NCBI RefSeq assembly: GCF_012847335.1 | Contig: NZ_JABBDX010000006.1 | Coordinates: forward strand, 1 to 64,000 | Length of the DNA: 64,000 nt | Reading direction: 5' to 3' | DNA from: Psychrobacter sp. MF31 | Lineage (GTDB): Bacteria > Pseudomonadota > Gammaproteobacteria > Pseudomonadales > Moraxellaceae | Part shown: piece by piece, positions 1 through 8,724 of the stretch | Layout: every line of letters starts with the position of its first letter | Numbering within the stretch: position 1 is the first letter of the stretch | The notes under the pieces: generated by a model | What the model saw: the letters and a program-made list of their open reading frames with translations, nothing else | Database searches by the model: none | Told to the model about the DNA's origin: nothing | Made by a program: the position numbers and the translations under genes

Positions 1-115
1 TGCTGACGACAACAGCGCGATGGAACCACCTGATCCCTTCCCGAACTCAGAAGTGAAACGTCGTAGCGCCGATGGTAGTGTGATTCGCTCATGTGAGAGT
101 AGGTCATCGTCAGCT
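1..115 (+). rRNA. rrf: 5S ribosomal RNA
   Basis: The sequence matches the bacterial 5S rRNA core almost continuously, including CCGAACTCAGAAGTGAAACG and GCGCCGATGGTAGTGTG. The first bases (GCTGACGA from position 2) pair with the last (TCGTCAGC ending at 114), which gives the closing helix I, so the gene is essentially complete at the window edge. The 16S and 23S genes would lie to the left, outside the window. A strong terminator follows within about 10 bases, as expected for the end of an rRNA operon. Confidence 0.95.
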
Positions 116-124
116 CCTTTTTCC

Positions 125-157
125 AAAAGCCCCCTTCAGAAGAAGGGGGCTTTTTTT
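125..157 (+). terminator. Rho-independent terminator of the rRNA operon
   Basis: AAAAGCCCCCTTC (125-137) pairs with GAAGGGGGCTTTT (142-154) around a four-base AGAA loop, and a run of seven T follows from 151. It lies just downstream of the 5S gene. Confidence 0.9.
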
Positions 158-269
158 ATGCTTGGGGTTTGGATTAGAAAATTTTTAGCTTTTTCTGATC
201 TTGCTATGATTTATTTTCTAATTTATGATTAAAGTTAATAAAATGACTATTCATAAATTGGAACTTGCT

Positions 270-683
270 ATGACCACATCAACCGTGACCTACCAAGGTG
301 ACCTTCGAACCTCTGCTATTCATCTACAATCAAACAATACCATTATTACTGACGCGCCCGTTGATAATCACGGTAAAGGCGAAGCGTTTTCGCCAACGGA
401 TTTGCTTGCGACCAGCCTTGCAAGCTGTATGCTGACCATTATTGGTATTAAAGCTGCTGATATGGCAATTGATATTGCAGGGACTTATGCTGAAGTTAAT
501 AAAGTGATGGCAGCTGATCCAAGACGAGTAAGTGAAATCCATGTAGTAATCACCTTTAATAAACTGCTTGATGAAAAAACCCTTAAAATATTTTACAACA
601 CCGCGATGAATTGTCCGGTGGCAAAAAGCTTGCATCCAGACATTCTTCAAAACCTAAGCTTTAGCCAAGCCAACAGGTCTTAA
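270..683 (+). CDS. OsmC/Ohr family protein
   Basis: A 137-residue protein of the OsmC/Ohr fold, whose members reduce organic hydroperoxides in the cytoplasm with a pair of cysteines. The two expected cysteines are visible: one in SLASCMLTIIG after the SPTDLLATSL helix start, and one in NCPVAKSLHPDI near the C terminus. Upstream in-frame codons at 225 and 243 would add 9-15 residues, but ATG 270 gives the length and N terminus usual for this family (TTSTVTYQGDLRT). The next gene begins one base after the stop, so the two probably form one transcript. It belongs to the broad OsmC-like/YhfA group; whether its substrate is an organic peroxide cannot be read from sequence. Confidence 0.8.
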   Translation: MTTSTVTYQGDLRTSAIHLQSNNTIITDAPVDNHGKGEAFSPTDLLATSLASCMLTIIGIKAADMAIDIAGTYAEVNKVMAADPRRVSEIHVVITFNKLLDEKTLKIFYNTAMNCPVAKSLHPDILQNLSFSQANRS

Positions 684-684
684 T

Positions 685-1149
685 GTGGTTAAAAAAACGC
701 TACTGATTATTGTCCATTTGCCATCAGACAATACTCAAAAGTTAGCAGAAGCAGCGTTAGAAGGTGCAACTCATTCTGACATTGACATTAATACGATATT
801 AAAGTCGCCGCAAACGACTTATCCTGAGGATGTTTTAAACGCGGATGCGATCCTTCTTGGCACCACAGAAAACTTAGGGTATATGTCAGGGCTGACCAAA
901 GATTTTTTTGATCGCTGCTATTATCCAGTTTTAGAGCAAAAGCAGGGATTGCCGTTTGCAGTTTATATTCGTGCAGGATTTGATGGCACAGGAACACTGC
1001 GGGCAATTCAAACCATTACGACAGGGCTGCGTTGGAACAGGGTTCAAGAGCCGCTGATTTTAAAAGGGGATTGGCAGTTGGGTTTTATCGATGAGGTCAA
1101 AGCGCTTGCAATGACGCTTGCCTTAGGGCTTGAAACGGGAATTTATTAA
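685..1149 (+). CDS. Flavodoxin-fold family protein (NAD(P)H-dependent oxidoreductase-like)
   Basis: A 154-residue protein with a flavodoxin-like arrangement: an N-terminal hydrophobic beta strand (KTLLIIVHLPS) followed by a loop that would hold FMN phosphate (PSDNTQKLAEA), a mid-protein strand with a GTTENLGYMSGLTKDFFDR stretch typical of the FMN ring loop, and a later YIRAGFDGTGTLRA segment. The start is GTG, one base after the osmC-like stop; an overlapping ATG at 683 is in another frame and stops quickly. Probable FMN binding and redox function are inferred from the fold; the substrate is unknown. Coupling with the OsmC-like gene suggests a shared redox or stress role. Confidence 0.6.
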   Translation: MVKKTLLIIVHLPSDNTQKLAEAALEGATHSDIDINTILKSPQTTYPEDVLNADAILLGTTENLGYMSGLTKDFFDRCYYPVLEQKQGLPFAVYIRAGFDGTGTLRAIQTITTGLRWNRVQEPLILKGDWQLGFIDEVKALAMTLALGLETGIY

Positions 1150-1386
1150 AGATTTATAATATCTCAGTTTTTTCTCATAATATTTATATTCAAAATTAAG
1201 TTCTAGTTTTGAAAGTTAATTTCTAATATTTTCATTTGTTGAGGTTATAAGTCCTTGTTAAAGTTTGTAATTTTTAACTAAACGTTAACAACTCGCTTAA
1301 GTTTTTTATTTAAGATAATAAAGCGCAATAAGATCCGATGCGTTTAATTGCAAAATAATAATAAACAAGACCAGCTAGGACTTCTG

Positions 1387-3474
1387 ATGAAAACAACAAT
1401 TGATCACACAGACCCCGCCAAATCCATGAACATGTCGCGCGGCAATGGCGGTGAGACTCACCAACGCGCTGATGATAATGGCAAAGTGCTCACGACCCAA
1501 CAGGGTGTGGCAATCTCTGACAACCAAAACTCTTTAAAAGCCAATCCTCGTGGTCCAACGCTGCTTGAGGATTTTGTACTTCGCGAAAAAATCAATCACT
1601 TTGATCATGAACGGATCCCCGAGCGAATCGTTCATGCCCGAGGCAGCGCGGCTCACGGTTATTTTGAGCTGACTGAATCACTTGCTGAATATACTACTGC
1701 TAAAATCTTGACTGAAACGGGAAAACAAACGCCGCTATTTACGCGTTTTTCGACCGTTGCGGGCAATAAAGGCTCAAAAGATACCCCGCGAGACGTTCGC
1801 GGATTTGCTGTAAAAATTTATACCGAAGAGGGCAATTGGGATATCGTTGGCAATAATATGCCAATTTTCTTTATTCAAGATGCGATCAAGTTCCCTGATT
1901 TGATCCATGCCGTTAAGCCTGAGCCAGATCGTGGCTTTCCACAAGCTGCCTCTGCTCATGATACGTTTTGGGATTTTGTATCGCTGACGCCTGAAACTAT
2001 GCACAACTTGATTTGGCTGATGAGTGATCGCGCAATCCCGCGCAGCTTTAGCATGATGGAAGGCTTTGGCATCCATAGCTATCGCTTTATTAATGCTGAA
2101 GGCAAAAGCACCTTTGTCCGTTTTCATTGGAAACCTGTTAACGGGGTTCAATCGCTCATTTGGGATGAAGCTGTAAAAATATCAGGCGCTGATCCTGATT
2201 ACAATCGCCGTGATTTATACGAGTCGATTGACCATGGAAAATTTCCTGAATGGGAATTTGGCGTTCAGTTATTCACTGAAGAAGAGGCAGAAAAATTCCC
2301 ATTTGATCATTTAGACGCGACCAAATTGATCCCTGAAGAATTGGTTCCTGTAAAAATCGTCGGCAAAATGGTGCTCAATCGCAATCCAGACAACTTTTTT
2401 GCTGAGACGGAGCAGGTGGCATTTTGTCCATCGCATTTGCCGCCAGGGATTGATTTTAGTAATGATCCATTGTTACAAGGTCGATTGTTCAGCTATCTTG
2501 ATACACAGCTGTCGCGATTGGGATCGCCAAACTTTGTTCAAATTCCAATTAATGCGCCAAAATGTCCCTTTGCTAACAATCAGCAAGATGGTCATATGCA
2601 AATGCAAGTCCCAAAAACGCGAACGCTTTATGAGCCGCAAAGTCTTGATTTGACGCGACCACGCGAAAGCATTAAACGTGGATTTAAGTCATTCCCTGAA
2701 CAGCTTGATGATGGCGTTAAAGGTCGGATTCGCGCTGAAAGCTTTGCTGATCATTACAGCCAGCCGCGCATGTTTTATAAAAGCCAGACGCCCGCTGAGC
2801 AAGCTCATATCGCTTCTGCCTTTACCTTTGAATTGAGCAAAGTCGATACGCCGCACGTTCGCACCAGAATGCTTGGTCATTTGCGCAATATTGATGAGGA
2901 TTTGGCAACTCGTGTTGCAACCGCCCTTGGTATGGAATTGCCAGAGCCTGCAGAAGCTGCGGCTCCGGTTCAAGATTTACCAACGTCAAAGCCGCTACAA
3001 ACCATTGGTCGGTCGCCAAAATCGTTACAAAGCCGCTTAGTGGGTATTTTGGTTGCGAAAGGCTCAAAACATAGCGAAATCAAAAAGTTTGAAGAGGCGG
3101 CGATGAAAGAGGGTGCAATGGTTAAAATCGTTGCAGCAACCAAAGAAGTAATCCTCGATGATGGCACGCGAATCCAAGCCGATGAACGCTTATCAGGAGC
3201 GCCATCGGTGCTATTTGATGCCGTTGTGAGCATTATCATGCCAGATGAAGCGAAAAAGCTTGCCAATGACAGCGCGGCTCAAGATTGGTTCACCGATGCT
3301 TATGCCCATTGTAAAGCCATTGCGTACTGCGGCGCGACGGATGAGTTTATCTTAAGCAAACTGCCGATTGAAAAAGACAGCTTTGTCACGCCACTATCGG
3401 ATTTGGACAGCTTTATTGATAATGCCAAATCAAGACTCTGGGAGCGTGAGCCAAAAGTTCGTGATCTTGCCTAA
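1387..3474 (+). CDS. katE: Catalase HPII, large-subunit type
   Basis: A 695-residue haem catalase (2 H2O2 to 2 H2O + O2) of the large-subunit clade. Visible features are the distal histidine in [10 protein letters not shown] (residue 90), the distal asparagine pair in [10 protein letters not shown] (156-157) and the proximal haem tyrosine in [14 protein letters not shown] (residue 370). After about residue 540 comes the extra C-terminal flavodoxin/DJ-1-like domain ([20 protein letters not shown]) that defines this clade. ATG 1387 is preferred over a TTG at 1348 because AGGA at 1376-1379 is correctly spaced. E. coli HPII is 753 residues; the N-terminal arm here is shorter. It is monocistronic, with a 237-base A+T-rich region upstream in which I found no convincing OxyR or sigma-S site, and a terminator after it. 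Confidence 0.95.
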   Translation: MKTTIDHTDPAKSMNMSRGNGGETHQRADDNGKVLTTQQGVAISDNQNSLKANPRGPTLLEDFVLREKINHFDHERIPERIVHARGSAAHGYFELTESLAEYTTAKILTETGKQTPLFTRFSTVAGNKGSKDTPRDVRGFAVKIYTEEGNWDIVGNNMPIFFIQDAIKFPDLIHAVKPEPDRGFPQAASAHDTFWDFVSLTPETMHNLIWLMSDRAIPRSFSMMEGFGIHSYRFINAEGKSTFVRFHWKPVNGVQSLIWDEAVKISGADPDYNRRDLYESIDHGKFPEWEFGVQLFTEEEAEKFPFDHLDATKLIPEELVPVKIVGKMVLNRNPDNFFAETEQVAFCPSHLPPGIDFSNDPLLQGRLFSYLDTQLSRLGSPNFVQIPINAPKCPFANNQQDGHMQMQVPKTRTLYEPQSLDLTRPRESIKRGFKSFPEQLDDGVKGRIRAESFADHYSQPRMFYKSQTPAEQAHIASAFTFELSKVDTPHVRTRMLGHLRNIDEDLATRVATALGMELPEPAEAAAPVQDLPTSKPLQTIGRSPKSLQSRLVGILVAKGSKHSEIKKFEEAAMKEGAMVKIVAATKEVILDDGTRIQADERLSGAPSVLFDAVVSIIMPDEAKKLANDSAAQDWFTDAYAHCKAIAYCGATDEFILSKLPIEKDSFVTPLSDLDSFIDNAKSRLWEREPKVRDLA

Positions 3475-3492
3475 GTGTTTAAAGTATTAATA

Positions 3493-3521
3493 AAAAACTC
3501 AGCCAAGTGCTGGGTTTTTTA
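3493..3521 (+). terminator. Rho-independent terminator after katE
   Basis: CTCAGC (3498-3503) pairs with GCTGGG (3509-3514), one G:T pair included, flanked by A and T runs. It ends in TTTTTT and lies about 20 bases after the catalase stop. Confidence 0.75.
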
Positions 3522-3636
3522 TTGCAAACCATTTTAAAAATGACTTTAGATGAGTCAGTCATTTAAAATTAAAAATTAGCCAATTATCTTGATTAAAATA
3601 GTAAGACGCTCCTGTTTTTTATCAAGGATGATTTCA

Positions 3637-4407
3637 ATGCTTGACAGCATCATTACCTTAGATGGTCATATTCAAAGCATTTATTTGGCGGTTTATTCCG
3701 ATAAATTGCTGCTGCTTGATGGTTGCTGTCGCCCCGATGTGCCGATGGTACTAGATTTTATTCGCTTTGAGCTTCAGCGTCCTATCAGCGATTTAAAGGT
3801 GGTTGTGGTCAGTCATATGCATCCTGATCATGCCGGCGGCGCACTTAAGCTCAAACGGGCGACGGGTTGCCTGATTGTCAGTTCGGCGCGATCATCACCG
3901 TGGTATGGCGGTATTGGCGGTCGTATGATGCATTTGGTCGATACGGGGCTTGCGTACTATGTGGCATATCGGCAACAAAAACCACTAAAAAACTTGTGGT
4001 ATCCGGCAACGCTCATTCCTGATAAAACGGTTTGTGATGGTGATAAGCTGCCTTTGTTTGATGATTGGCAGGTTCTTGAAACCCAAGGTCATACCGATCG
4101 TGATTTGTCTTTATTTCATAAGCCAAGCGCTCATGTTTATACCGCCGATTTAATTATTAAGCTTCGCCATAAATTTGTTGCGCCGTTTCCAATCTATGAC
4201 CCAAAAGTTTATATTGAGTCACTACAAAAGATCAAAGCACTAAAGCCATCTTGTGTGTTGATGGCTCATGGCGGCAAATTAGCGATTGATGAGGCAACCT
4301 TTGATACGCTGATTAGGAACGCTCCAAAACAGCCGCGAACGGTAAAAGACACGATTATTCATAAGCTACTTTGGCGTAGCGGATCAAAAGGCATTTTTAA
4401 ACCTTAA
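3637..4407 (+). CDS. Metallo-beta-lactamase fold hydrolase
   Basis: A 256-residue MBL-fold protein. The zinc-binding signature HxHxDH is seen in SHMHPDHAGG, the third histidine in TQGHTDRDLS, the metal-bridging aspartate in VYTADLII and a final histidine in LMAHGGK. The family hydrolyses thioesters, lactones, phosphodiesters or beta-lactams; nothing here fixes the substrate, and the GHTDRD element resembles glyoxalase II-like and general hydrolases more than true beta-lactamases. ATG 3637 is chosen because AAGGA at 3624-3628 is eight bases upstream; an in-frame ATG at 3628 overlaps that site and TTG 3589 has none. It has no signal peptide, so it is cytoplasmic. Confidence 0.8.
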   Translation: MLDSIITLDGHIQSIYLAVYSDKLLLLDGCCRPDVPMVLDFIRFELQRPISDLKVVVVSHMHPDHAGGALKLKRATGCLIVSSARSSPWYGGIGGRMMHLVDTGLAYYVAYRQQKPLKNLWYPATLIPDKTVCDGDKLPLFDDWQVLETQGHTDRDLSLFHKPSAHVYTADLIIKLRHKFVAPFPIYDPKVYIESLQKIKALKPSCVLMAHGGKLAIDEATFDTLIRNAPKQPRTVKDTIIHKLLWRSGSKGIFKP

Positions 4408-4437
4408 TTTTAGCGGGAATTGCTTTGTTAAGGTCAT

Positions 4438-4472
4438 AAAAAAAAGCCCAACCAAAATAGTGGTTGGGCTTT
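4438..4472 (-). terminator. Terminator of the tRNA-Lys transcript
   Basis: AAAGCCCAACCA (4443-4454) pairs perfectly with TGGTTGGGCTTT (4461-4472). The A run at 4438-4445 reads as a run of eight T on the minus strand. It lies just past the 3' end of the second-transcribed tRNA-Lys. On the plus strand only three T follow, so it would serve the hydrolase gene weakly. Confidence 0.8.
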
Positions 4473-4478
4473 AAAAAA

Positions 4479-4554
4479 TGGTGGGCCGTCCGCGACTCGA
4501 ACGCGGGACCAATAGATTAAAAGTCTACTGCTCTACCAACTGAGCTAACGGCCC
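4479..4554 (-). tRNA. tRNA-Lys (anticodon TTT)
   Basis: On the minus strand a 76-base cloverleaf begins GGGCCGTTAGCTCAGTTGG and ends with an encoded CCA. The anticodon loop CTTTTAA gives anticodon TTT, decoding AAA/AAG lysine codons. The acceptor stem GGGCCGT/ACGGCCC is complete. The sequence is identical to the second copy at 4758-4833, with which it is probably co-transcribed. Confidence 0.95.
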
Positions 4555-4757
4555 TAAGAGAGGTTAAAAAATTGCAGTGCAATTTTAGTCTCGTAAGGAA
4601 AATTCTTTAACTAAGAATTCCAAAAGCCTTGCTAGTAACTTAAATCTAAACATTAAGTCTTCGCAAGAATAATTTTCTTAAAAGAAAATCGTTTAAAACT
4701 AAACTTATTAAGTTAATACCGAGTAGGGCAAAATACTTAACGAGTTTACTACTAAAA

Positions 4758-4833
4758 TGGTGGGCCGTCCGCGACTCGAACGCGGGACCAATAGATTAAA
4801 AGTCTACTGCTCTACCAACTGAGCTAACGGCCC
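4758..4833 (-). tRNA. tRNA-Lys (anticodon TTT), second identical copy
   Basis: A 76-base minus-strand tRNA identical to the copy at 4479-4554, with encoded CCA and anticodon TTT. It is the promoter-proximal copy. The two genes are separated by 203 bases of A+T-rich DNA in which I see no further tRNA and no obvious promoter. Confidence 0.95.
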
Positions 4834-4879
4834 TGAAAAGCGCTAAAACATTTAGCTGTATCGCTAATCGTGAGAGCAC

Positions 4880-4907
4880 ATTATATAGAGAATTGTCACA
4901 ATTACAA
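4880..4907 (-). promoter_or_regulatory. Probable sigma-70 promoter for the tRNA-Lys pair
   Basis: On the minus strand, TTGTAA (4902-4907) and a perfect TATAAT (4880-4885) are separated by 16 bases. The predicted transcript would start near 4873, about 40 bases before the first tRNA-Lys. Confidence 0.55.
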
Positions 4908-4981
4908 CCCCGATTGCAAAAAAAATCCAAGTTTTTTTAAAATAATTTAGTTTTTAGGCAAATATGGGGTTTAAAGCACAT

Positions 4982-6958
4982 TTAATCGCGTGATAAGGCA
5001 TCAACAGGGTCAAGTCTTGCTGCATTTCGCGCGGGTAGAAAGCCAAAAACGACACCAATAAGCGTTGAGCATAAAAACGCGGCAATAATGGATGTCGGCG
5101 AGTAAATGACTTGAAAGCTGTCGCCTGCAACGCGGTTAATCAGCTCGCCAATGGCATAAGCCAAGCCAATCCCTAACAGACCGCCTAAAATACAAACCAA
5201 AATGGCTTCAATTAAAAATTGCTGCATAATGTCGCTTTGACGTGCGCCAACTGCCATACGAACACCAATCTCATTGGTGCGCTCAGTGACCGAAACGAGC
5301 ATGATGTTCATAACCCCAATGCCGCCAACGATCAAGGAAATAATGGCAATTGAGGAAATCAGCAAGGTCATGGTGCTGGTGGTCGCCTCAATCGTTTGGC
5401 GGATGGAGTCAGAGTTGCGAATGCGAAAGTCGTCCGTTCCGTGGCGGCTTTCAATCAACGTTTTAATGGCAGATTCAGCCGCACTGGAGGAAATGTTATT
5501 GTCAATAAGGGCAATAAAGCTTTCGATATAGGATGTCCCCTTAATTCGCGACATCATGGTGGTGTAGGGCATGTAAATGGTCGGGGTGTCGCTATTGCGG
5601 GCAAATCCTGAGTTGTTGGGCGCAAGAACGCCAATAACGCGACCAGGAACGCTGCCGATAAGGAGCACTTCTCCAATAGGATTGGGATTGTCAGAAAAAA
5701 AGGTCGTTTTGGCATTGTCATCAATGATGATGTCTTGGGTTCGGCGTAAAATGCTTTGCTCATCAAACCCTTGACCTTGAACTAAAGTCTCACCGCTGAC
5801 CGCCAAATAATCTTGACCAACGCCGCTCACGCTTGCCGCTTCTTCAATATTTCGGTAGCGAATGTTGGTATTGCTGCTTAATTGTGGGCTGACGCTGACA
5901 ATATAAGGCTGGTCGGCAACGGCTTGGGCATCTTGAGGCGTTAAGTTTTTATCATTATATTGTCGCCTAGGATCGCCAAACGGGTAGCCATCGTTGACGG
6001 TGATGGTGTTGGTGCCAAGGGAGCTGATGTCATTTAAAATTTGTGCTTGGGAGCCTTTGCCAAGACCGACAACAGAAACAACGGAGGCAATCCCAATGAT
6101 GATGCCAAGCATGGTTAACAGCGTTCGCATTTTATGAGCGCGCATGGCAAGAAGCGACATTTTAAAGGCTTCAAGTAAGCGGTCAATAAAGCTGCCAAAA
6201 GCGCTTTTTTGGTGGCGGCTTAATACAGGCGCAGGGGCGGCTTTGGCACTTTTTTGTTGACCGGTTAAGTAATCTTTGATGATTAAGCCGTCTTTAATCT
6301 CAATGACGCGGTCGGCTTGCTCAGCAATGCTTGGGTCGTGGGTCACCATGATGATGGTGTGACCGGCGTCATTTAAATCGCGTAAAATTTGCATGACATC
6401 GGCGCCCGATTTGCTGTCAAGCGCTCCTGTGGGTTCATCCGCTAAAATGATGTCGCCGCCGTTCATAAGCGCCCGTGCGATAGAAACGCGCTGCTGCTGA
6501 CCGCCGGACAATTGGCTTGGTCGGTTGCCCGTTTTATCGCCAAGTCCTAAATCGGCGAGCAGTTTTTTAGCGCGATCGCTTCGGGCTTGGTTGTCCATTC
6601 CGGCATAAACGGCAGGAACGGCAACGTTGCCCTCAGCATTGATGTCGCCAAGTAAGTGATAACGCTGAAAAATAAAGCCAAAATGCTCGCGGCGCAATTT
6701 GGCAAGCTCATCGGCATCAAGGCGACTGACGGATTTGCCAAAGATTTGATAGTCGCCGGCACTGGCTTTATCAAGGCAGCCCAAAATGTTCATGAGCGTG
6801 GATTTGCCGGAGCCTGATTGCCCAATGATGGCGACCATCTCACCTTGATAAATGCTCAAATCAATGCCGTGAAGCACGCGGATGATTTGCTCGCCGGCGC
6901 GAAACTCTTTAATCAGCCCGTTGACCTGCATCAATGGCGCTTTTTCTTGGTTACTCAT
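4982..6958 (-). CDS. macB: Macrolide export ATP-binding/permease protein MacB
   Basis: A 658-residue inner-membrane ABC half-transporter that, with MacA and a TolC-type channel, drives substrates out of the periplasm. The N-terminal ATPase shows Walker A GQSGSGKST (46-54), the signature LSGGQQQR (150-157) and Walker B IILADE (170-175). Then come one membrane segment near residue 280, a large periplasmic domain, and three C-terminal membrane segments typical of the FtsX-like fold. The length matches E. coli MacB (648). ATG 6958 fits the family N terminus; ATG 6976 is also possible. It follows macA by 64 bases in the same direction. No dedicated channel gene is adjacent; the OprM-like protein at 22628 or an unlinked TolC could serve. 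MacAB-type systems also export peptides and siderophores, so the macrolide label is by homology. Confidence 0.9.
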   Translation of the reverse strand: MSNQEKAPLMQVNGLIKEFRAGEQIIRVLHGIDLSIYQGEMVAIIGQSGSGKSTLMNILGCLDKASAGDYQIFGKSVSRLDADELAKLRREHFGFIFQRYHLLGDINAEGNVAVPAVYAGMDNQARSDRAKKLLADLGLGDKTGNRPSQLSGGQQQRVSIARALMNGGDIILADEPTGALDSKSGADVMQILRDLNDAGHTIIMVTHDPSIAEQADRVIEIKDGLIIKDYLTGQQKSAKAAPAPVLSRHQKSAFGSFIDRLLEAFKMSLLAMRAHKMRTLLTMLGIIIGIASVVSVVGLGKGSQAQILNDISSLGTNTITVNDGYPFGDPRRQYNDKNLTPQDAQAVADQPYIVSVSPQLSSNTNIRYRNIEEAASVSGVGQDYLAVSGETLVQGQGFDEQSILRRTQDIIIDDNAKTTFFSDNPNPIGEVLLIGSVPGRVIGVLAPNNSGFARNSDTPTIYMPYTTMMSRIKGTSYIESFIALIDNNISSSAAESAIKTLIESRHGTDDFRIRNSDSIRQTIEATTSTMTLLISSIAIISLIVGGIGVMNIMLVSVTERTNEIGVRMAVGARQSDIMQQFLIEAILVCILGGLLGIGLAYAIGELINRVAGDSFQVIYSPTSIIAAFLCSTLIGVVFGFLPARNAARLDPVDALSRD

Positions 6959-7022
6959 GTTACTTTTGCCTATCATTTATGCAGTTTTTTATCATAGGTT
7001 AATTGGTTTGGCTCAACATTAT

Positions 7023-8459
7023 TTAAAACATTCTAGGACCGCGATTGCCGCCTTTTTTACCTTGACCTGAATCCTCTTCACTTAAAATAATTTCATCGCC
7101 CACTTTTAAGCCGCTTAAAATTTGCGCATTGACACGGTTATTGATGCCAACGGTGACGGGCGTAGCAACAACACTGCCATCAGATTTTAAAACGCGAACC
7201 ATATATTTGTTAGTTGTAGCGGCTTGGCGGTTGTTGGTATCGGCGTTATTAGCGCTGCTTCCTTTATTGCCTGCTTTGTTGTTTCCTGAATTATTGCTTC
7301 CTGAGTTGCTTCCTGATTTTGCTGAGCGGTTTCCACGACCAGATTTGCCACCAGAAAAAGGCTGCAATGCTGCCGAGGGAATCAATAAGGCATTTTTGGC
7401 TTGGTTGACGATAACGTAAACTTGAGCGGTCATGTCAATGCGAAAGCGGCGCTCAGCGTTTGGCACTTCGATGTAGCCAACGTAATAAATCGCTGAATCG
7501 GTGGAGCTGGTTTCGCTGATGACCTCGGGCGCAGGCTCGATGGCTTTGAGCGTGGCGTCGTATTTTTGATCGGGATTGCCAATGATATTAAAATAAACTG
7601 GCATTCCGGCTTGAACATTAATCACGTCCGCTTCTGAAATCTGAGCGTTGATGCGAACGGTGGACAAATCGGCTAGGGTGACGATAGTTGGTGCGGACTG
7701 GTTGGCGTTTACCGTCGTGCCTTGTTCAGTGGTGATAGAAACAACCGTTCCAGACATCGGCGCGCGAATGGTGGTGTAGCTTAAATCCTCTTGAGCGGTG
7801 CTGACGTTGGTTTGTGATTTTTTAAGGGCGGCACGTTGGCTATTGATATTGGCGCGGGTGGTGGCAATCGCGGCTTGAGCGGAGTCAATTGCGGCAAGCG
7901 AATTGGCAACGGCGGCTTTTGCAGTATCAACTTTGGTCGCTTGGGTCGCAAACTCTTGCTGAGAGATGGCATCAATATCGAGCAAAGATTGCAGGCGCTG
8001 AAAATCGGACTGCGCTTGCTTGAGCTCTGATTGCTTACTTGCCAAATCCGCTTGAGCGCTTTTGAGACTTGCCGCTCGGCTTTGAAGCTCGGCTTCCGCG
8101 CTTTCAATAGCGGCTTGACTTTGCTCAAGGCTGGCTTGCTCATTGCTTAAGTTGTTTTTTTGGGTCACTTGGTCAATTTGGGCAATCAAATCGCCTTTTT
8201 GAACCTCATCGCCAACCTTAACAAATAAGCGTTTGACCTCGCCTGACACCTGAGCGCCGACATCGACGGTGTTAAGCGCTTTGACTTTCCCCGATGCCAT
8301 CACATTATTTTCAATGTCGCCAAGTTCTGCGGTTGCCGTCAAGTAGTTGGGAGCTTGCTCTTTTGGCTTGAACATTTTGTAAAGGACGACTGCCAAAATC
8401 ACGGCGATCAGCGCGATCACGCCCCATTTAATGAGCGCCTTTTTTTTGATGTTTTGCAT
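7023..8459 (-). CDS. macA: MacA-type periplasmic adaptor (membrane fusion protein)
   Basis: A 478-residue adaptor linking MacB to an outer-membrane channel. It has an N-terminal membrane anchor (WGVIALIAVILAVVLYKMF, about residues 12-30), a lipoyl half-motif (VDVGAQVSGEVKRLFVKVGD), a long alpha-hairpin rich in A, Q, S and K (about 105-235), the second lipoyl half and a beta-barrel domain. ATG 8459 is used; an upstream TTG at 8483 lacks a ribosome site. The odd part is a Ser/Gly/Asn-rich stretch of about 50 residues (nucleotides about 7206-7362, pattern SGSNSGSNNSGNNKAGN) before the final membrane-proximal strands; standard MacA (about 370 residues) lacks it, which accounts for part of the extra length. 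Confidence 0.88.
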   Translation of the reverse strand: MQNIKKKALIKWGVIALIAVILAVVLYKMFKPKEQAPNYLTATAELGDIENNVMASGKVKALNTVDVGAQVSGEVKRLFVKVGDEVQKGDLIAQIDQVTQKNNLSNEQASLEQSQAAIESAEAELQSRAASLKSAQADLASKQSELKQAQSDFQRLQSLLDIDAISQQEFATQATKVDTAKAAVANSLAAIDSAQAAIATTRANINSQRAALKKSQTNVSTAQEDLSYTTIRAPMSGTVVSITTEQGTTVNANQSAPTIVTLADLSTVRINAQISEADVINVQAGMPVYFNIIGNPDQKYDATLKAIEPAPEVISETSSTDSAIYYVGYIEVPNAERRFRIDMTAQVYVIVNQAKNALLIPSAALQPFSGGKSGRGNRSAKSGSNSGSNNSGNNKAGNKGSSANNADTNNRQAATTNKYMVRVLKSDGSVVATPVTVGINNRVNAQILSGLKVGDEIILSEEDSGQGKKGGNRGPRMF

Positions 8460-8563
8460 AACAACCACTTTATTCCCAATCAATCTACAAAAGTTTTAGC
8501 GACAAAATTTCAATTAAATAACGATGCTAGTAATAATTACCAGTAAAATCAGCAAGATGACGT

Positions 8564-8591
8564 TTTATAGTTTAAATAAACCGTTATTCAA
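8564..8591 (-). promoter_or_regulatory. Candidate macAB promoter
   Basis: Reading the minus strand, TTGAAT (8586-8591), a 16-base spacer and TATAAA (8564-8569) lie about 100 bases upstream of macA. A nine-base inverted repeat (TATAGTTTA at 8566-8574 and TAAACTATA at 8593-8601) brackets the spacer and -35 element and would suit a dimeric regulator. No other promoter-like pair stands out in 8460-8724. Confidence 0.35.
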
Positions 8592-8724
8592 ATAAACTAT
8601 ACTAAAGACTTGGCGGGCAAAAGGGAATGGCTATTAGTTTGCGAAAGGTTAAGCGAAAAAAGCTCAAACAAATATCAATCAGCGGTAGTTTAAAAATAAG
8701 TTAAAAAATGCGCTTTATAGTGGT

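Noticed and set aside
20-232. Open frame running through the 5S gene
   Set aside because: It overlaps the 5S rRNA and its terminator and is not credible as a gene.
3637-4407. Metallo-beta-lactamase as an antibiotic-resistance gene
   Set aside because: No signal peptide and motifs of the general hydrolase superfamily; there is no support for beta-lactam hydrolysis.
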